Below are positions 1-7,081 of a DNA stretch of 14,545 bases, piece by piece. This DNA comes from Saprospiraceae bacterium (GTDB taxonomy: Bacteria > Bacteroidota > Bacteroidia > Chitinophagales > Saprospiraceae). The translations under genes were made by a program, and so were the position numbers. Position 1 is the first letter of the stretch, and each line of letters opens with the position of its first letter. The stretch lies in assembly GCA_013042795.1 (NCBI GenBank), contig JABDPK010000136.1:1-14545 (forward strand), given 5' to 3'. A model generated the notes under the pieces. It saw only the letters and a program-made list of their open reading frames with translations. It did not search any database and was not told the origin of the DNA.

Positions 1-227
1 CAGATACAAGATCAGATCGGGAAATAAAAATGAAAGCCTGGCTGGAGAGCAAGAACATATTCCTGGAAAAAATTCGCCTGGAGATTAGTTTTCACGATGC
101 TGTTTGTGAAGCTTGTCATGTCTGTCCTCAGGGTGACAGGTATTTTATACAGGAATTCGGAGGAGGAAACATCTATGACCTTGATTTGTTGAACCTGGCA
201 GAAGAAACCTGTTGCGATATTTTTTAA
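1..227 (+). CDS. C-terminal fragment of a cysteine-rich protein of unknown function
   Basis: The reading frame is open from the left edge (codons begin at position 3) to a TAA at 225-227, so this is most likely the 3' end of a longer gene. The first ATG inside the window, at 30, has no convincing ribosome binding site and probably is not the start. The visible 74 residues contain a VCEACHVCP cluster and a CC pair four residues from the end, giving five cysteines. A glycine-rich segment (EFGGGN) lies between them. The cysteine spacing could suit metal binding or disulfides, but I recognise no family and assign no function. The next gene, trhO, lies 61 bp downstream on the same strand. The antisense frame over this region is a shadow. 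Confidence 0.55.
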   Translation, partial: DTRSDREIKMKAWLESKNIFLEKIRLEISFHDAVCEACHVCPQGDRYFIQEFGGGNIYDLDLLNLAEETCCDIF

Positions 228-249
228 AACCTCTTTGATCAATTTATCT

Positions 250-257
250 TAGTTTTG
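250..257 (+). promoter_or_regulatory. Possible Bacteroidota -7 promoter element before trhO
   Basis: TAGTTTTG matches the Bacteroidota -7 consensus TAnnTTTG exactly and lies 31 nt before the trhO start, in the short gap after the preceding gene. A well-spaced -33 TTG is not obvious: the nearest one is at 235-237, only 12 nt upstream, and the next is far away. The call rests on one short motif in AT-rich DNA. Confidence 0.3.
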
Positions 258-288
258 CATTTTTTCACTCACGTTTAATGCAAAAGCG

Positions 289-1362
289 ATGAGACTATAT
301 AATAAGGTCAATAAAGAACTGCTCAAAGCGCAGGCTCAACATGATACGCGACCGCGTATTACACTGTCGTTTTATAAATATGCTCATATAGGGAATCCCC
401 GTGTTTTCAGGGATCACTTTTACATTCTTATGAATGAATTGGAAGTATTTGGGCGTGTATATGTTTCCAACGAAGGAATTAATGCCCAGGTTTCAGTGCT
501 TGAGGAAAACTGGAATGCTTTTGTTGAAGCTATGAACTCGATTACATTCTTCAGGGGTATCAGGCTTAACATAGCTGTCGATGATCACGCATTTTCCTTC
601 TATAAACTCACGATTAAACTTCGTCATAAAATCGTTGCTGACGGGTTAAATGATGATGGTTTCGATGTAACAAAAAAAGGCGTTCATGTCAATGCTGAAA
701 AATTTAATGCCTTGGCTGATGATCCCGATACAATCATCATTGATATGAGAAATCATTATGAAAGTGAAGTAGGTCATTTTAGAAATGCGGTCCTGCCTGA
801 TGTAGAAACGTTTCGTGAGTCTCTGCCTATTATAAAAGATCTGCTTGCCGATAAAAAAGATAAAAACCTTCTCATGTATTGTACTGGTGGTATACGCTGT
901 GAAAAGGCCAGTGCCTATTTCAAGCATGTCGGTTTTGAAAATGTATATCAGCTTGATGGTGGCATCATCGAATATGCACGACAGGCAGAAAAGAAGAATC
1001 TTGAAAACAAATTCATCGGCAAGAATTTTGTCTTCGACGAGCGCCTGGGTGAAAAAATAAGTGACGATGTAATTGCTCAATGCCATCAATGCGGCGCACC
1101 TTGTGATGATCATACCAACTGCGCCAATGATGCGTGCCATATCCTATTCATCCAATGCCCATCATGCAAGGCTAAATACGAAGCCACCTGTTCTGAGAAA
1201 TGCAAAGAATTCAACCAACTTCCGGAAGAAGTACAAAGCAGGCTTCGCAAGACAACTGAATTCAACGGGACCAGGTTTGGTAAAGGGCGATATAAAGCGC
1301 ACCGTAGAAACGAAAGTTTGGAACAAGATGATAAGAAACACTCTCAAGTACTGAGCATTTAA
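289..1362 (+). CDS. trhO: tRNA uridine(34) hydroxylase TrhO (rhodanese family, YceA type)
   Basis: Predicted 357-residue cytoplasmic enzyme of the TrhO/YceA family, which hydroxylates uridine 34 in the anticodon wobble position of certain tRNAs as the first step towards cmo5U/mo5U-type modifications. The length is close to that of E. coli YceA. Visible features are an N-terminal domain (about residues 20-110, with the segment VSNEGINAQ), a rhodanese domain (about 125-235) with the active-site loop YCTGGIRCEKAS carrying the predicted catalytic Cys198, and a C-terminal part rich in paired cysteines (C265/C268, C272, C278, C283, C290/C293, C301/C305) that probably bind zinc. The ATG at 289 is the first usable start: an ATG at 279 runs into TGA after four codons. 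The gene is convergent with the AtpI-like gene across only 23 bp. Family assignment is firm; activity on oxygen and tRNA is from family knowledge. Confidence 0.93.
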   Translation: MRLYNKVNKELLKAQAQHDTRPRITLSFYKYAHIGNPRVFRDHFYILMNELEVFGRVYVSNEGINAQVSVLEENWNAFVEAMNSITFFRGIRLNIAVDDHAFSFYKLTIKLRHKIVADGLNDDGFDVTKKGVHVNAEKFNALADDPDTIIIDMRNHYESEVGHFRNAVLPDVETFRESLPIIKDLLADKKDKNLLMYCTGGIRCEKASAYFKHVGFENVYQLDGGIIEYARQAEKKNLENKFIGKNFVFDERLGEKISDDVIAQCHQCGAPCDDHTNCANDACHILFIQCPSCKAKYEATCSEKCKEFNQLPEEVQSRLRKTTEFNGTRFGKGRYKAHRRNESLEQDDKKHSQVLSI

Positions 1363-1381
1363 TACCAGGTACTCGGTACTT
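1346..1381. repeat. Inverted repeat spanning the trhO stop codon (possible terminator)
   Basis: AAGTACTGAG (1346-1355) pairs with CTCGGTACTT (1372-1381). On the + strand RNA this is a 10-bp stem with one G-U wobble and a 16-nt loop that holds the trhO stop codon (1360-1362). It sits between two convergent genes 23 bp apart. No run of T follows on either strand, so intrinsic termination is only a possibility. Confidence 0.4.
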
Positions 1382-1385
1382 CTTA

Positions 1386-1769
1386 CTACTTTGAATCCTT
1401 GGCCATCTTACTCAGAAACCATGTCTCAAATACTGTAAATGCCAGGTAAATGATTAGAAATGGAATGACGAAAAACTTGTCTTGTGGCTGTGCTGTTTTA
1501 GCATAAATGAAAATGATGGCAAATGATGCTATCAATTTTATGAAAACATTGACGACTATAATGTAAAGGAAGAATTCGCCGGCTCTTGAATCAACACCTT
1601 TCCTTGCCATGGCATATATAAAAAAGGATAATAATGCAAAGAATAAAAGTGATCCTGCTGAGAAGTCATAATATTGATTAATCCCAAAAACCAGATTACT
1701 CAGGAGAACCAGCAAAATACTGACGCCTGATGTTATTACGAGGTATTTGAAGAATACAGAATTATTCAC
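1386..1769 (-). CDS. AtpI-like four-helix membrane protein of the ATP synthase accessory block
   Basis: Predicted 127-residue inner-membrane protein with four hydrophobic segments (about residues 8-29, 38-54, 66-88 and 97-118) and a short basic tail. The last helix, with FLIIYLAFTVFETWFL, resembles the protein that in many Bacteroidota lies between AtpZ and atpB at the head of the F1Fo ATP synthase operon, so a role in assembling the Fo sector is inferred from context and family. The start is GTG at 1769; no in-frame ATG occurs until residue 54. It begins one nucleotide after the TAA of the upstream atpZ-like gene, so translational coupling is likely. The usual next gene, atpB (Fo subunit a), is missing: trhO follows on the other strand. 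Confidence 0.75.
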   Translation of the reverse strand: MNNSVFFKYLVITSGVSILLVLLSNLVFGINQYYDFSAGSLLFFALLSFFIYAMARKGVDSRAGEFFLYIIVVNVFIKLIASFAIIFIYAKTAQPQDKFFVIPFLIIYLAFTVFETWFLSKMAKDSK

Positions 1770-1770
1770 A

Positions 1771-1992
1771 TTATTCTTTTTTTCCCAATTCGATGATTAA
1801 TTTATAGAACCAGGCAATGAGAACAACAACACTTAATCCTGCAGCAAAATAATACTTTTCATTACCCATCCATAAGTCTATCTGCTTACCGATAAGCATT
1901 GCAACTAGCAGCAAACCAAAAATCTGAAATGCCATTCCCGAATACCGGGCGTAGACTTTTATTCTTTCCTGTCTTTTATTGTCTGAAGACAT
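1771..1992 (-). CDS. AtpZ/AtpI family protein, ATP synthase accessory
   Basis: Predicted 73-residue protein with a charged N-terminus (residues 1-15) and two transmembrane helices (about 17-38 and 46-67), the usual size and layout of AtpZ/AtpI-family proteins encoded ahead of F1Fo ATP synthase genes. Members have been linked to assembly of the c-ring and to magnesium or calcium handling; which applies here cannot be told from sequence. The ATG at 1992 lies 5 nt after the bactofilin stop, and the downstream AtpI-like start lies 1 nt after its own stop, so the three genes form one tight transcription unit. Confidence 0.82.
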   Translation of the reverse strand: MSSDNKRQERIKVYARYSGMAFQIFGLLLVAMLIGKQIDLWMGNEKYYFAAGLSVVVLIAWFYKLIIELGKKE

Positions 1993-1997
1993 CAGTG

Positions 1998-2417
1998 CTA
2001 GGATGCTGAGGCATTTGCTTCCTTCGCTGGTTCAGCTTGAATTGACTTTATTTTTTTACCCATATCACAATTGCCATTAAATATCGCTCCCTGCTGGATA
2101 TTAAGTTTTCCGGTCTTGATATCTCCAACCACATTGGCATTTTCCCTGACATCAAGTACGTCCTGTACCGTGAGTGATCCCTGGAAGTTCCCTTCGATAA
2201 CAGCATTTTGGCATGTAGCCTGTCCTTCGACCCTACCTTCCTGGCCGATGATGAGTTTTCCTTTGCAATTAAGAATACCATCCACGACCCCATCAATTCT
2301 GATGTCATTCTGAGCAGTAATTGTACCTTCAACCGTTGTTCCCGAGACCAATGTATTGATTCCTGTAGTAGATGATTGCATATTTTCTGAGCCTGATTTT
2401 TTAGTATTTCCAAACAT
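1998..2417 (-). CDS. Bactofilin (polymer-forming cytoskeletal protein)
   Basis: Predicted 139-residue bactofilin (DUF583 fold). Residues about 20-120 show the repeating hydrophobic-glycine pattern of a right-handed beta-helix, for example DIRIDGVVDG, KLIIGQEGRVEG, AVIEGNFQG and ANVVGDIKTG, one turn roughly every 17-20 residues. Flexible polar tails lie at both ends (Ser/Thr-rich at the start, Ala/Glu/Ser-rich at the end), as usual for the family. Bactofilins self-assemble without nucleotide into filaments under the membrane and act in shape or envelope organisation. Genes for bactofilin, AtpZ and the AtpI-like protein occur together in many Bacteroidota, which supports the assignments. The gene lies 96 bp after the PorP/SprF stop, beyond a terminator, so it probably has its own promoter, though I could not identify one. 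Confidence 0.92.
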   Translation of the reverse strand: MFGNTKKSGSENMQSSTTGINTLVSGTTVEGTITAQNDIRIDGVVDGILNCKGKLIIGQEGRVEGQATCQNAVIEGNFQGSLTVQDVLDVRENANVVGDIKTGKLNIQQGAIFNGNCDMGKKIKSIQAEPAKEANASAS

Positions 2418-2445
2418 ATTTTATCGTTTAGATTTTTTTAGTTAA

Positions 2446-2486
2446 GAAAAAATCCTTGCTTAAACGATCACATTTAAGCAAGGATT
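2446..2486 (-). terminator. Rho-independent terminator after the first PorP/SprF gene
   Basis: A perfect 13-bp inverted repeat, AATCCTTGCTTAA (2451-2463) and TTAAGCAAGGATT (2474-2486), encloses a 10-nt loop. Read on the minus strand, the stem runs directly into six T residues (A2452-A2447 on the plus strand). This is the best terminator in the window and should separate the PorP/SprF transcript from the bactofilin unit. Confidence 0.85.
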
Positions 2487-2513
2487 GTACAACAAAATTC
2501 TTAGTTGTTGTAC
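2487..2513 (-). repeat. Second perfect hairpin between the PorP/SprF stop and the terminator
   Basis: GTACAACAA (2487-2495) and TTGTTGTAC (2505-2513) form a perfect 9-bp inverted repeat with a 9-nt loop. It touches the PorP/SprF stop codon (2514-2516) on one side and the terminator stem (ending at 2486) on the other, with no spare base at either boundary. No T-run follows, so it is probably not itself a terminator; it may protect the mRNA 3' end. Confidence 0.7.
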
Positions 2514-3563
2514 TTAGAATCTAGGACAATAAATAGATCGTTTTTCCGGTCCGCAGATAAGGTAGTTGAGTGAAAATTCAAATGCCCCATTTGCTGTACC
2601 TGCCTGGCTTAACTTGGAAACGGTGAGGTCATAGCTGAAGCCAATTCCATAGTTTCCATAATCAAATCTTGTAGATATAATGAATGCATCTGAATGAATT
2701 CCTCCTTCAACTTTATTCCCTATTCTGTACCAGCCCCCTAATTGCCAGGACTGTCCGTCTGATCTGGATCCAAGATTAAACCTGAAACTGGTTCCGAAGT
2801 TGAATTCCATATGTTGTCCCTGGGACATATAAATGAATCCAGGTACCAAACTTATATCAGGGTTGATTTCAAATTCTCCCCCAGCATGAAATGTTAATCT
2901 GCTTGTTAATGCTTCTTCGTTCCCGAGGAATGAAACATTTGGTTGATTGAGGTGATGTAATGCCAGACCAACATAGTAGTTGTTCTTGTCATCAAGTACA
3001 CTGAACCAAAGCAATCCTCCTGACAAGTCAGCATGTAAAAAATCTGTATCCGTAATATTGACTTCTCCGCCACCTAAACTAAGATCTACACCTCCGTTTC
3101 CATCATGTTGGGACGCCCATCTGGCATTTGTAAGATCCACCCTCCGTTGGGTGATCCCGGCATCTGCACCAAAGACAAGATAATGTGCAGACTTTCTGTA
3201 TCCGCCCATTTTCTTACTGTAAGAAAACGAAATCCTTCCTTGCGTTGTACCATATGCCAAAGCACCTGCTCTATCTCCCCAGAACGATCCACCGATACCG
3301 AAGTAGTCAGATCTTCCGACTGCGATTTTTTGATCGTATGAAACCGAATACGTGTTGTAAGCATCGCCCCGTAATACCTGGGACCATTGATTCCTGTAAT
3401 TTGCAACAATTCTTGTGTTGCAATTCATGACACCTGTCATGGCAGGATTAAGATTGAGTGGAGACATATAAAATTGAGAGAAGTGAATGTCCTGGGACAT
3501 CATGTAGGTCCCACTCAGTACAAAAGTCAGTAAAAACAAAACTTTTTTAGTAAACCTCATCAT
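2514..3563 (-). CDS. PorP/SprF family type IX secretion outer-membrane protein
   Basis: Predicted 349-residue outer-membrane beta-barrel of the PorP/SprF family, which assists secretion or surface placement of T9SS cargo, in particular SprB-like adhesins with type B sorting domains. The N-terminus is a signal peptide (MMRFTKKVLFLLTF, cleavage near MMSQD) followed by the family hallmark HFSQFYMSPLNLNPAMTG. Alternating hydrophobic/aromatic strands follow to the end, and the protein closes with CPRF. The ATG at 3563 was chosen, although 3560 is equally possible; a longer frame from a TTG at 3596 would put a non-signal segment in front. No cargo gene lies beside it in the window. A hairpin and terminator follow directly, so it is probably monocistronic. 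The 211-bp region upstream, shared with the divergent GSCFA gene, must hold both promoters, but I see no clear TAnnTTTG there. Confidence 0.88.
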   Translation of the reverse strand: MMRFTKKVLFLLTFVLSGTYMMSQDIHFSQFYMSPLNLNPAMTGVMNCNTRIVANYRNQWSQVLRGDAYNTYSVSYDQKIAVGRSDYFGIGGSFWGDRAGALAYGTTQGRISFSYSKKMGGYRKSAHYLVFGADAGITQRRVDLTNARWASQHDGNGGVDLSLGGGEVNITDTDFLHADLSGGLLWFSVLDDKNNYYVGLALHHLNQPNVSFLGNEEALTSRLTFHAGGEFEINPDISLVPGFIYMSQGQHMEFNFGTSFRFNLGSRSDGQSWQLGGWYRIGNKVEGGIHSDAFIISTRFDYGNYGIGFSYDLTVSKLSQAGTANGAFEFSLNYLICGPEKRSIYCPRF

Positions 3564-3774
3564 TAATTTTTTATCATTCAAAAACTGGAAAAACAAGAAT
3601 AGCTAAGTTATTGCATTTAAAAGAATAATTAGCACAAAAAAATGTCTCATTCAGCAGAATTTTATGCTTTTTTACTACAAAAAATGCAAATTATACTTCG
3701 TGAACAAGTCATTCTATTTATTTAAGCAATCAGTATGCCACAATTACAAATAATATGATCAATATCAGTCATTT

Positions 3775-4752
3775 ATGCACTTTAGAACATCAATAGAACT
3801 CAAAGAGTATCATCGCCGAATCTCTTATAATTCAAAAATCCTTTCCCTGGGTTCCTGTTTTTCAGAAAACATTGCTGAAAGATTGGCATATTCAAAACAC
3901 CAGGTCCTGATCAACCCTTTCGGAATTACATTTAATTCCAAAAGCATTCTTACTTGTATAAAGAGTTGTTTTTCCGGGATTTCGCTGCCTGAAGATGCAT
4001 TAATTCAGGTTGATGATTTGTGGGTTCACCATGATTTTCATGGTTCTTTCAAGCACTCAGATAAACAAAAAGCACTTGGTAACATCAACAACAACATCAA
4101 AGCTGCACATCAATTCATCAAGGATATAGATGTTGTCTTTCTGACTGTAGGAACTTCATGGGTCTATGAAATTGACGGACATGTTGTTAATAATTGTCAT
4201 AAAAGACCGCAACATCTCTTCAATAAAAAACTATTGACACCGGAAGAAAACCTCCATGCTCTGAAGCATACTATGGAAATTCTAACCAAAGCTTCTTCAA
4301 AACCACCACTATTTATCTTAACATTGAGCCCGGTCAGACACTTACGGGAAGGTCTGGTCAATAATCAATTGAGTAAAGCCAATGCCCTTATTGCCATACA
4401 TCAACTCTGCATGGAGAAAGAAAATGTGGTTTATTTCCCCGCTTATGAAATTGTCCTGGACGATCTTAGGGATTATCGGTTCTTCAGGGAAGATTTGACG
4501 CATCCAACAGATATGGCCGTTGAATACATTTATGATTGCTTTGAAAAAGCCCATATGAATAATTCTGAAAAAGAAATCAGGCGAGAAGTGCAGAAAGTTA
4601 TGAAAAGCTTTGCACACAAAGCCCTTCATCAATCTTCAAAAAGTCATCAAAGTTTCCTGAAAACACTCTTGCATAGTATGACTATCCTTGAGAACAAATA
4701 TCCATTCCTCGATTTTTCAAAAGAAAAAGACACTATAAACAAATCTATATAA
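3775..4752 (+). CDS. GSCFA-domain protein (SGNH-like, predicted esterase or transferase)
   Basis: Predicted 325-residue cytoplasmic protein of the GSCFA family. The defining motif LSLGSCFSENI places GSCF at residues 26-29, with Ser27 the likely nucleophile. Further conserved blocks are TVGTSWVYE, TLSPVRH and the late FFREDLTHPT, where Asp240 and His243 fit the Asp-x-x-His end of an SGNH-type catalytic site. The helical tail ending near KYPFLDFS is usual for the family. No signal peptide is seen. The substrate is not established; members are often found near cell-wall precursor genes in other Bacteroidota, but no such neighbour is present here. The gene is divergent from PorP/SprF, and its last 8 bp overlap the end of the convergent amidohydrolase gene. 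Confidence 0.9.
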   Translation: MHFRTSIELKEYHRRISYNSKILSLGSCFSENIAERLAYSKHQVLINPFGITFNSKSILTCIKSCFSGISLPEDALIQVDDLWVHHDFHGSFKHSDKQKALGNINNNIKAAHQFIKDIDVVFLTVGTSWVYEIDGHVVNNCHKRPQHLFNKKLLTPEENLHALKHTMEILTKASSKPPLFILTLSPVRHLREGLVNNQLSKANALIAIHQLCMEKENVVYFPAYEIVLDDLRDYRFFREDLTHPTDMAVEYIYDCFEKAHMNNSEKEIRREVQKVMKSFAHKALHQSSKSHQSFLKTLLHSMTILENKYPFLDFSKEKDTINKSI

Positions 4753-5923
4753 TACGAGAAGAAGCGCTATTCTGAATATTTGTTTCTTCTCCTCTCCAGG
4801 TCGTATCAACATGCACCAGCCCCGGAGATTTCCCTTTTTCAATACTTCCCATTTCCTTGTCAAAGCCCAATGCTTTCGCTCCATTTATTGTTGCCCATTC
4901 AATTACCTTTTTCAGGGGTACATAAGATTGAAACTTCTTTATTGTTTTGATTTCCTCCCAGATCGAAAGCTGCCAGTTGGACATGATGCTGTCGGTTCCA
5001 ATCGTCATCCTGGAACTTTGATTCAAAAAAGCACTATAGTCCGGCAAACGGTTTTCTATATAAAGGTTTGCATTTGGACAAGTGACCCAGTAGCTCTTAT
5101 CAGACCAGTTTTCAACAGCTTCTATATCTTTTTTACTGGTGAGCGTATTATGAACAAACAATGTTTTACAACCAGCTTTCATATGTTGAAGAGCGTAATA
5201 CAATGAAGATTTGCCTGTGGGTTGGAAAAAGTCCATTGAAAATCCGAATCCTTCAAAAAATGCTTTAAAGCCACCACTCCCATCTACAAAAAGACTGATT
5301 TCATCTGTTGTCTCCTGGTTATGAATGCTTATAATCCTGTTGTCGGGATTTGCCTTGTTAATGAATTGAAACAAACCAGGACTTACAGAGTATGGAGCAT
5401 GGGGGACCAGGCTTTTTCCGTCACCTTCCTTTAATTTCAAAGCACTAAATACACTTCGGTATTTTTCCACAGTGGCCTCAAAAAGACTATCCTGCATAAA
5501 ATCAAACATTTCAACAAAGGTGTAATACCTGATCTTGCTTTTTAGTTTCTGATCAAAGGTGTCTACCTTATTGGAAATATCTCCGACAGCCTGTATTCCA
5601 CTTTTATACATCCTGCTGTCTTGTTTTTCAATAGCAGCTCGAATACTTTCCTGGTCAAATTCCCTGAACTTGACCACATCTGAAATAAAGGGTATTAGTT
5701 TCTTACCCGTTTGGGTAAGTCCGCTCATGTGTGAAAGTTCAAGATGGCAATGGGTGTTTATGAAGCCTGGTAAAATGAACCCCTGGTAATGTTCTGTTGG
5801 CACATCTCCTATGGATTCTCTGTTTACAACATCTATAACATTTTCACCCTCCAGGATAACGACTCCATCCTGAACAGGTGGTCGACTTACCGGAATTATA
5901 TAGTCAGAAGATATGTAACGCAT
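4745..5923 (-). CDS. Amidohydrolase, aminodeoxyfutalosine-deaminase-like
   Basis: Predicted 392-residue metal-dependent hydrolase of the TRZ/ATZ-type amidohydrolase group. With the start at 5923, the metal ligands are visible in order: NTHCHLEL (His58, His60), ISIHNQET (His201, with Glu204), FVHNT (His258) and TIGTDS (Asp311). VPHAPYSVSP and TCPNANLYIENRLP match the substrate-pocket segments of the deaminases of 6-amino-6-deoxyfutalosine and adenosylhomocysteine-like nucleosides. Bacteroidota using the futalosine route to menaquinone need such an enzyme, so aminodeoxyfutalosine deaminase is the leading guess, not proven. ATG 5923 begins 1 nt after the DUF1015 stop and gives the family-like MRYISSDYI start; a longer frame from 5950 would overlap the upstream gene. 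It is co-transcribed with DUF1015. Confidence 0.85.
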   Translation of the reverse strand: MRYISSDYIIPVSRPPVQDGVVILEGENVIDVVNRESIGDVPTEHYQGFILPGFINTHCHLELSHMSGLTQTGKKLIPFISDVVKFREFDQESIRAAIEKQDSRMYKSGIQAVGDISNKVDTFDQKLKSKIRYYTFVEMFDFMQDSLFEATVEKYRSVFSALKLKEGDGKSLVPHAPYSVSPGLFQFINKANPDNRIISIHNQETTDEISLFVDGSGGFKAFFEGFGFSMDFFQPTGKSSLYYALQHMKAGCKTLFVHNTLTSKKDIEAVENWSDKSYWVTCPNANLYIENRLPDYSAFLNQSSRMTIGTDSIMSNWQLSIWEEIKTIKKFQSYVPLKKVIEWATINGAKALGFDKEMGSIEKGKSPGLVHVDTTWRGEETNIQNSASSRII

Positions 5924-5924
5924 A

Positions 5925-7025
5925 TTAAAGATCTTTGGCCACAATGCCACTTTTCAATCTTGGAACAAACCATGTGCTTTTGGGTGGTAAGGTGAATCCA
6001 TTGTCTGCTGTTGTTGTTAATTCACTAACGGCCACAGGGTAAATACAAATACCTATTCCACACTTCCGGTCATCAGCATGTCGTTCAATTTTACTGATTG
6101 GTTCTTCGCCGCTAAAATATGTGATTCGTGTATTTGTCCTGATATTTTTGATTTTCAGAATCTTTTCGAAGATGTAATGATTTATCAGAGCTGAATCCAG
6201 AAGTACTGGCGATTTAATGTTTTGCTCGAGATATGTTTTTTTCCATCGCATACGGTACCAATACCCCTCGATATAGAAACTGACTTCATGTTTCTTTTCG
6301 GGCTTCCTTCCTTTTTTAATTCGTTTGATTCTGAAGTACTTGGAAAGTTTTGCCATAAACCTGGAGGCCGGCATAATACTGGAAATATTGACAATCCTGT
6401 TATAATCACTGATTTCCAGTTCATTAAAAGGAAAATATGCAGTCAGTAACTCATCGTATTTCTTCGAATCCTCACCAAGGTCTTTACTTGAATTCAAAAG
6501 AAGGACTGTTGAAGACCGGTGATGCCCGTCACAGATATATGATCTTTTGATTTTCTGAGCCTGAGTGATAATCGAACTAATTGTCTCATTGTCTGTGATT
6601 GACCAAAGCATATGTTCTTCACTTGAAAAGACAACCTTTACAATGGGTTTTCTGTCGTGAATTGCCGTTTTAAGGACTTTTTCGATACCATTGGTTGGCC
6701 GATAGCCTAGTAGAACGGGTTTTACCAATGCATGCCGTTGCATGAATAAATGCATCATGGCTTGTTCTTTGGCCGCCAGGGTACTCTCATGTGGCCTGAT
6801 TTTTTTATTTCGTAAATCATCGACATCAGTACAGCAAATAAATCCGGTATGCTTTCTTTTTCTTGTTTTGATTTGGTAAACGTAAATACCTTCTTTTTCC
6901 TGTGGTGTATAAAACCCACTTTTTCTGTATTCAGAATAGGTGTACTTGATATTGGAAAAAAAGGAACTTGGAGATGTAATAAGATCAACTTTCGGGAAAA
7001 CAGCCTTGAATGCTTTTATTTTCAT
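5925..7025 (-). CDS. DUF1015 family protein, divergent member
   Basis: Predicted 366-residue soluble protein of the DUF1015 family. Recognisable family blocks are IRPHESTL (about 77-84), YICDGHHRSS (163-172, with the conserved DGHHR), FPFNELEISDYNRIV (198-212) and, near the end, LPPKSTWFVPRLKSGI. The N-terminus keeps KAFKAVFPKVDL, but where members usually have a PPYD-like sequence this protein reads SPSSFF, and it is somewhat shorter than typical members. I know of no firmly established biochemical function; in other Bacteroidota the gene commonly follows serC and serA (serine synthesis), which are absent here. It is first in a two-gene unit with the amidohydrolase and divergent from thrS. 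Confidence 0.82.
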   Translation of the reverse strand: MKIKAFKAVFPKVDLITSPSSFFSNIKYTYSEYRKSGFYTPQEKEGIYVYQIKTRKRKHTGFICCTDVDDLRNKKIRPHESTLAAKEQAMMHLFMQRHALVKPVLLGYRPTNGIEKVLKTAIHDRKPIVKVVFSSEEHMLWSITDNETISSIITQAQKIKRSYICDGHHRSSTVLLLNSSKDLGEDSKKYDELLTAYFPFNELEISDYNRIVNISSIMPASRFMAKLSKYFRIKRIKKGRKPEKKHEVSFYIEGYWYRMRWKKTYLEQNIKSPVLLDSALINHYIFEKILKIKNIRTNTRITYFSGEEPISKIERHADDRKCGIGICIYPVAVSELTTTADNGFTLPPKSTWFVPRLKSGIVAKDL

Positions 7026-7081
7026 GAATGCGGGATCAATAAACTAAACAGATTAATTCGGACTACAATGTCAGTATAAAA

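Noticed and set aside
646..1140. A 164-codon antisense frame inside trhO.
   Set aside because: It lies fully within a well-recognised gene on the other strand, has no recognisable domain and no sign of its own start signals.
2048..2413. A 121-codon frame inside the bactofilin gene, same strand, shifted register.
   Set aside because: It is a shadow of the bactofilin coding sequence: the translation is low in pattern and the true frame shows clear beta-helix repeats.
2411..2418. Exact TAnnTTTG match on the minus strand (TATGTTTG) at the bactofilin start.
   Set aside because: It contains the bactofilin start codon itself, so a promoter here would start transcription inside the coding region. 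It is explained by the codons ATG TTT G.
2514..3596. Longer PorP/SprF frame starting at 3596.
   Set aside because: The start would be TTG and would add a polar segment before a good signal peptide; ATG 3563 (or 3560) fits the family better.
4756..4791. GAGAAGAA / TTCTTCTC inverted repeat just after the GSCFA stop.
   Set aside because: An 8-bp purine/pyrimidine stem with a 20-nt loop, no T-run, and inside amidohydrolase coding sequence; it is likely chance.
4745..5950. Longer amidohydrolase frame starting at 5950.
   Set aside because: It would overlap the DUF1015 3' end, while ATG 5923 sits 1 nt after the stop and gives the usual family N-terminus.
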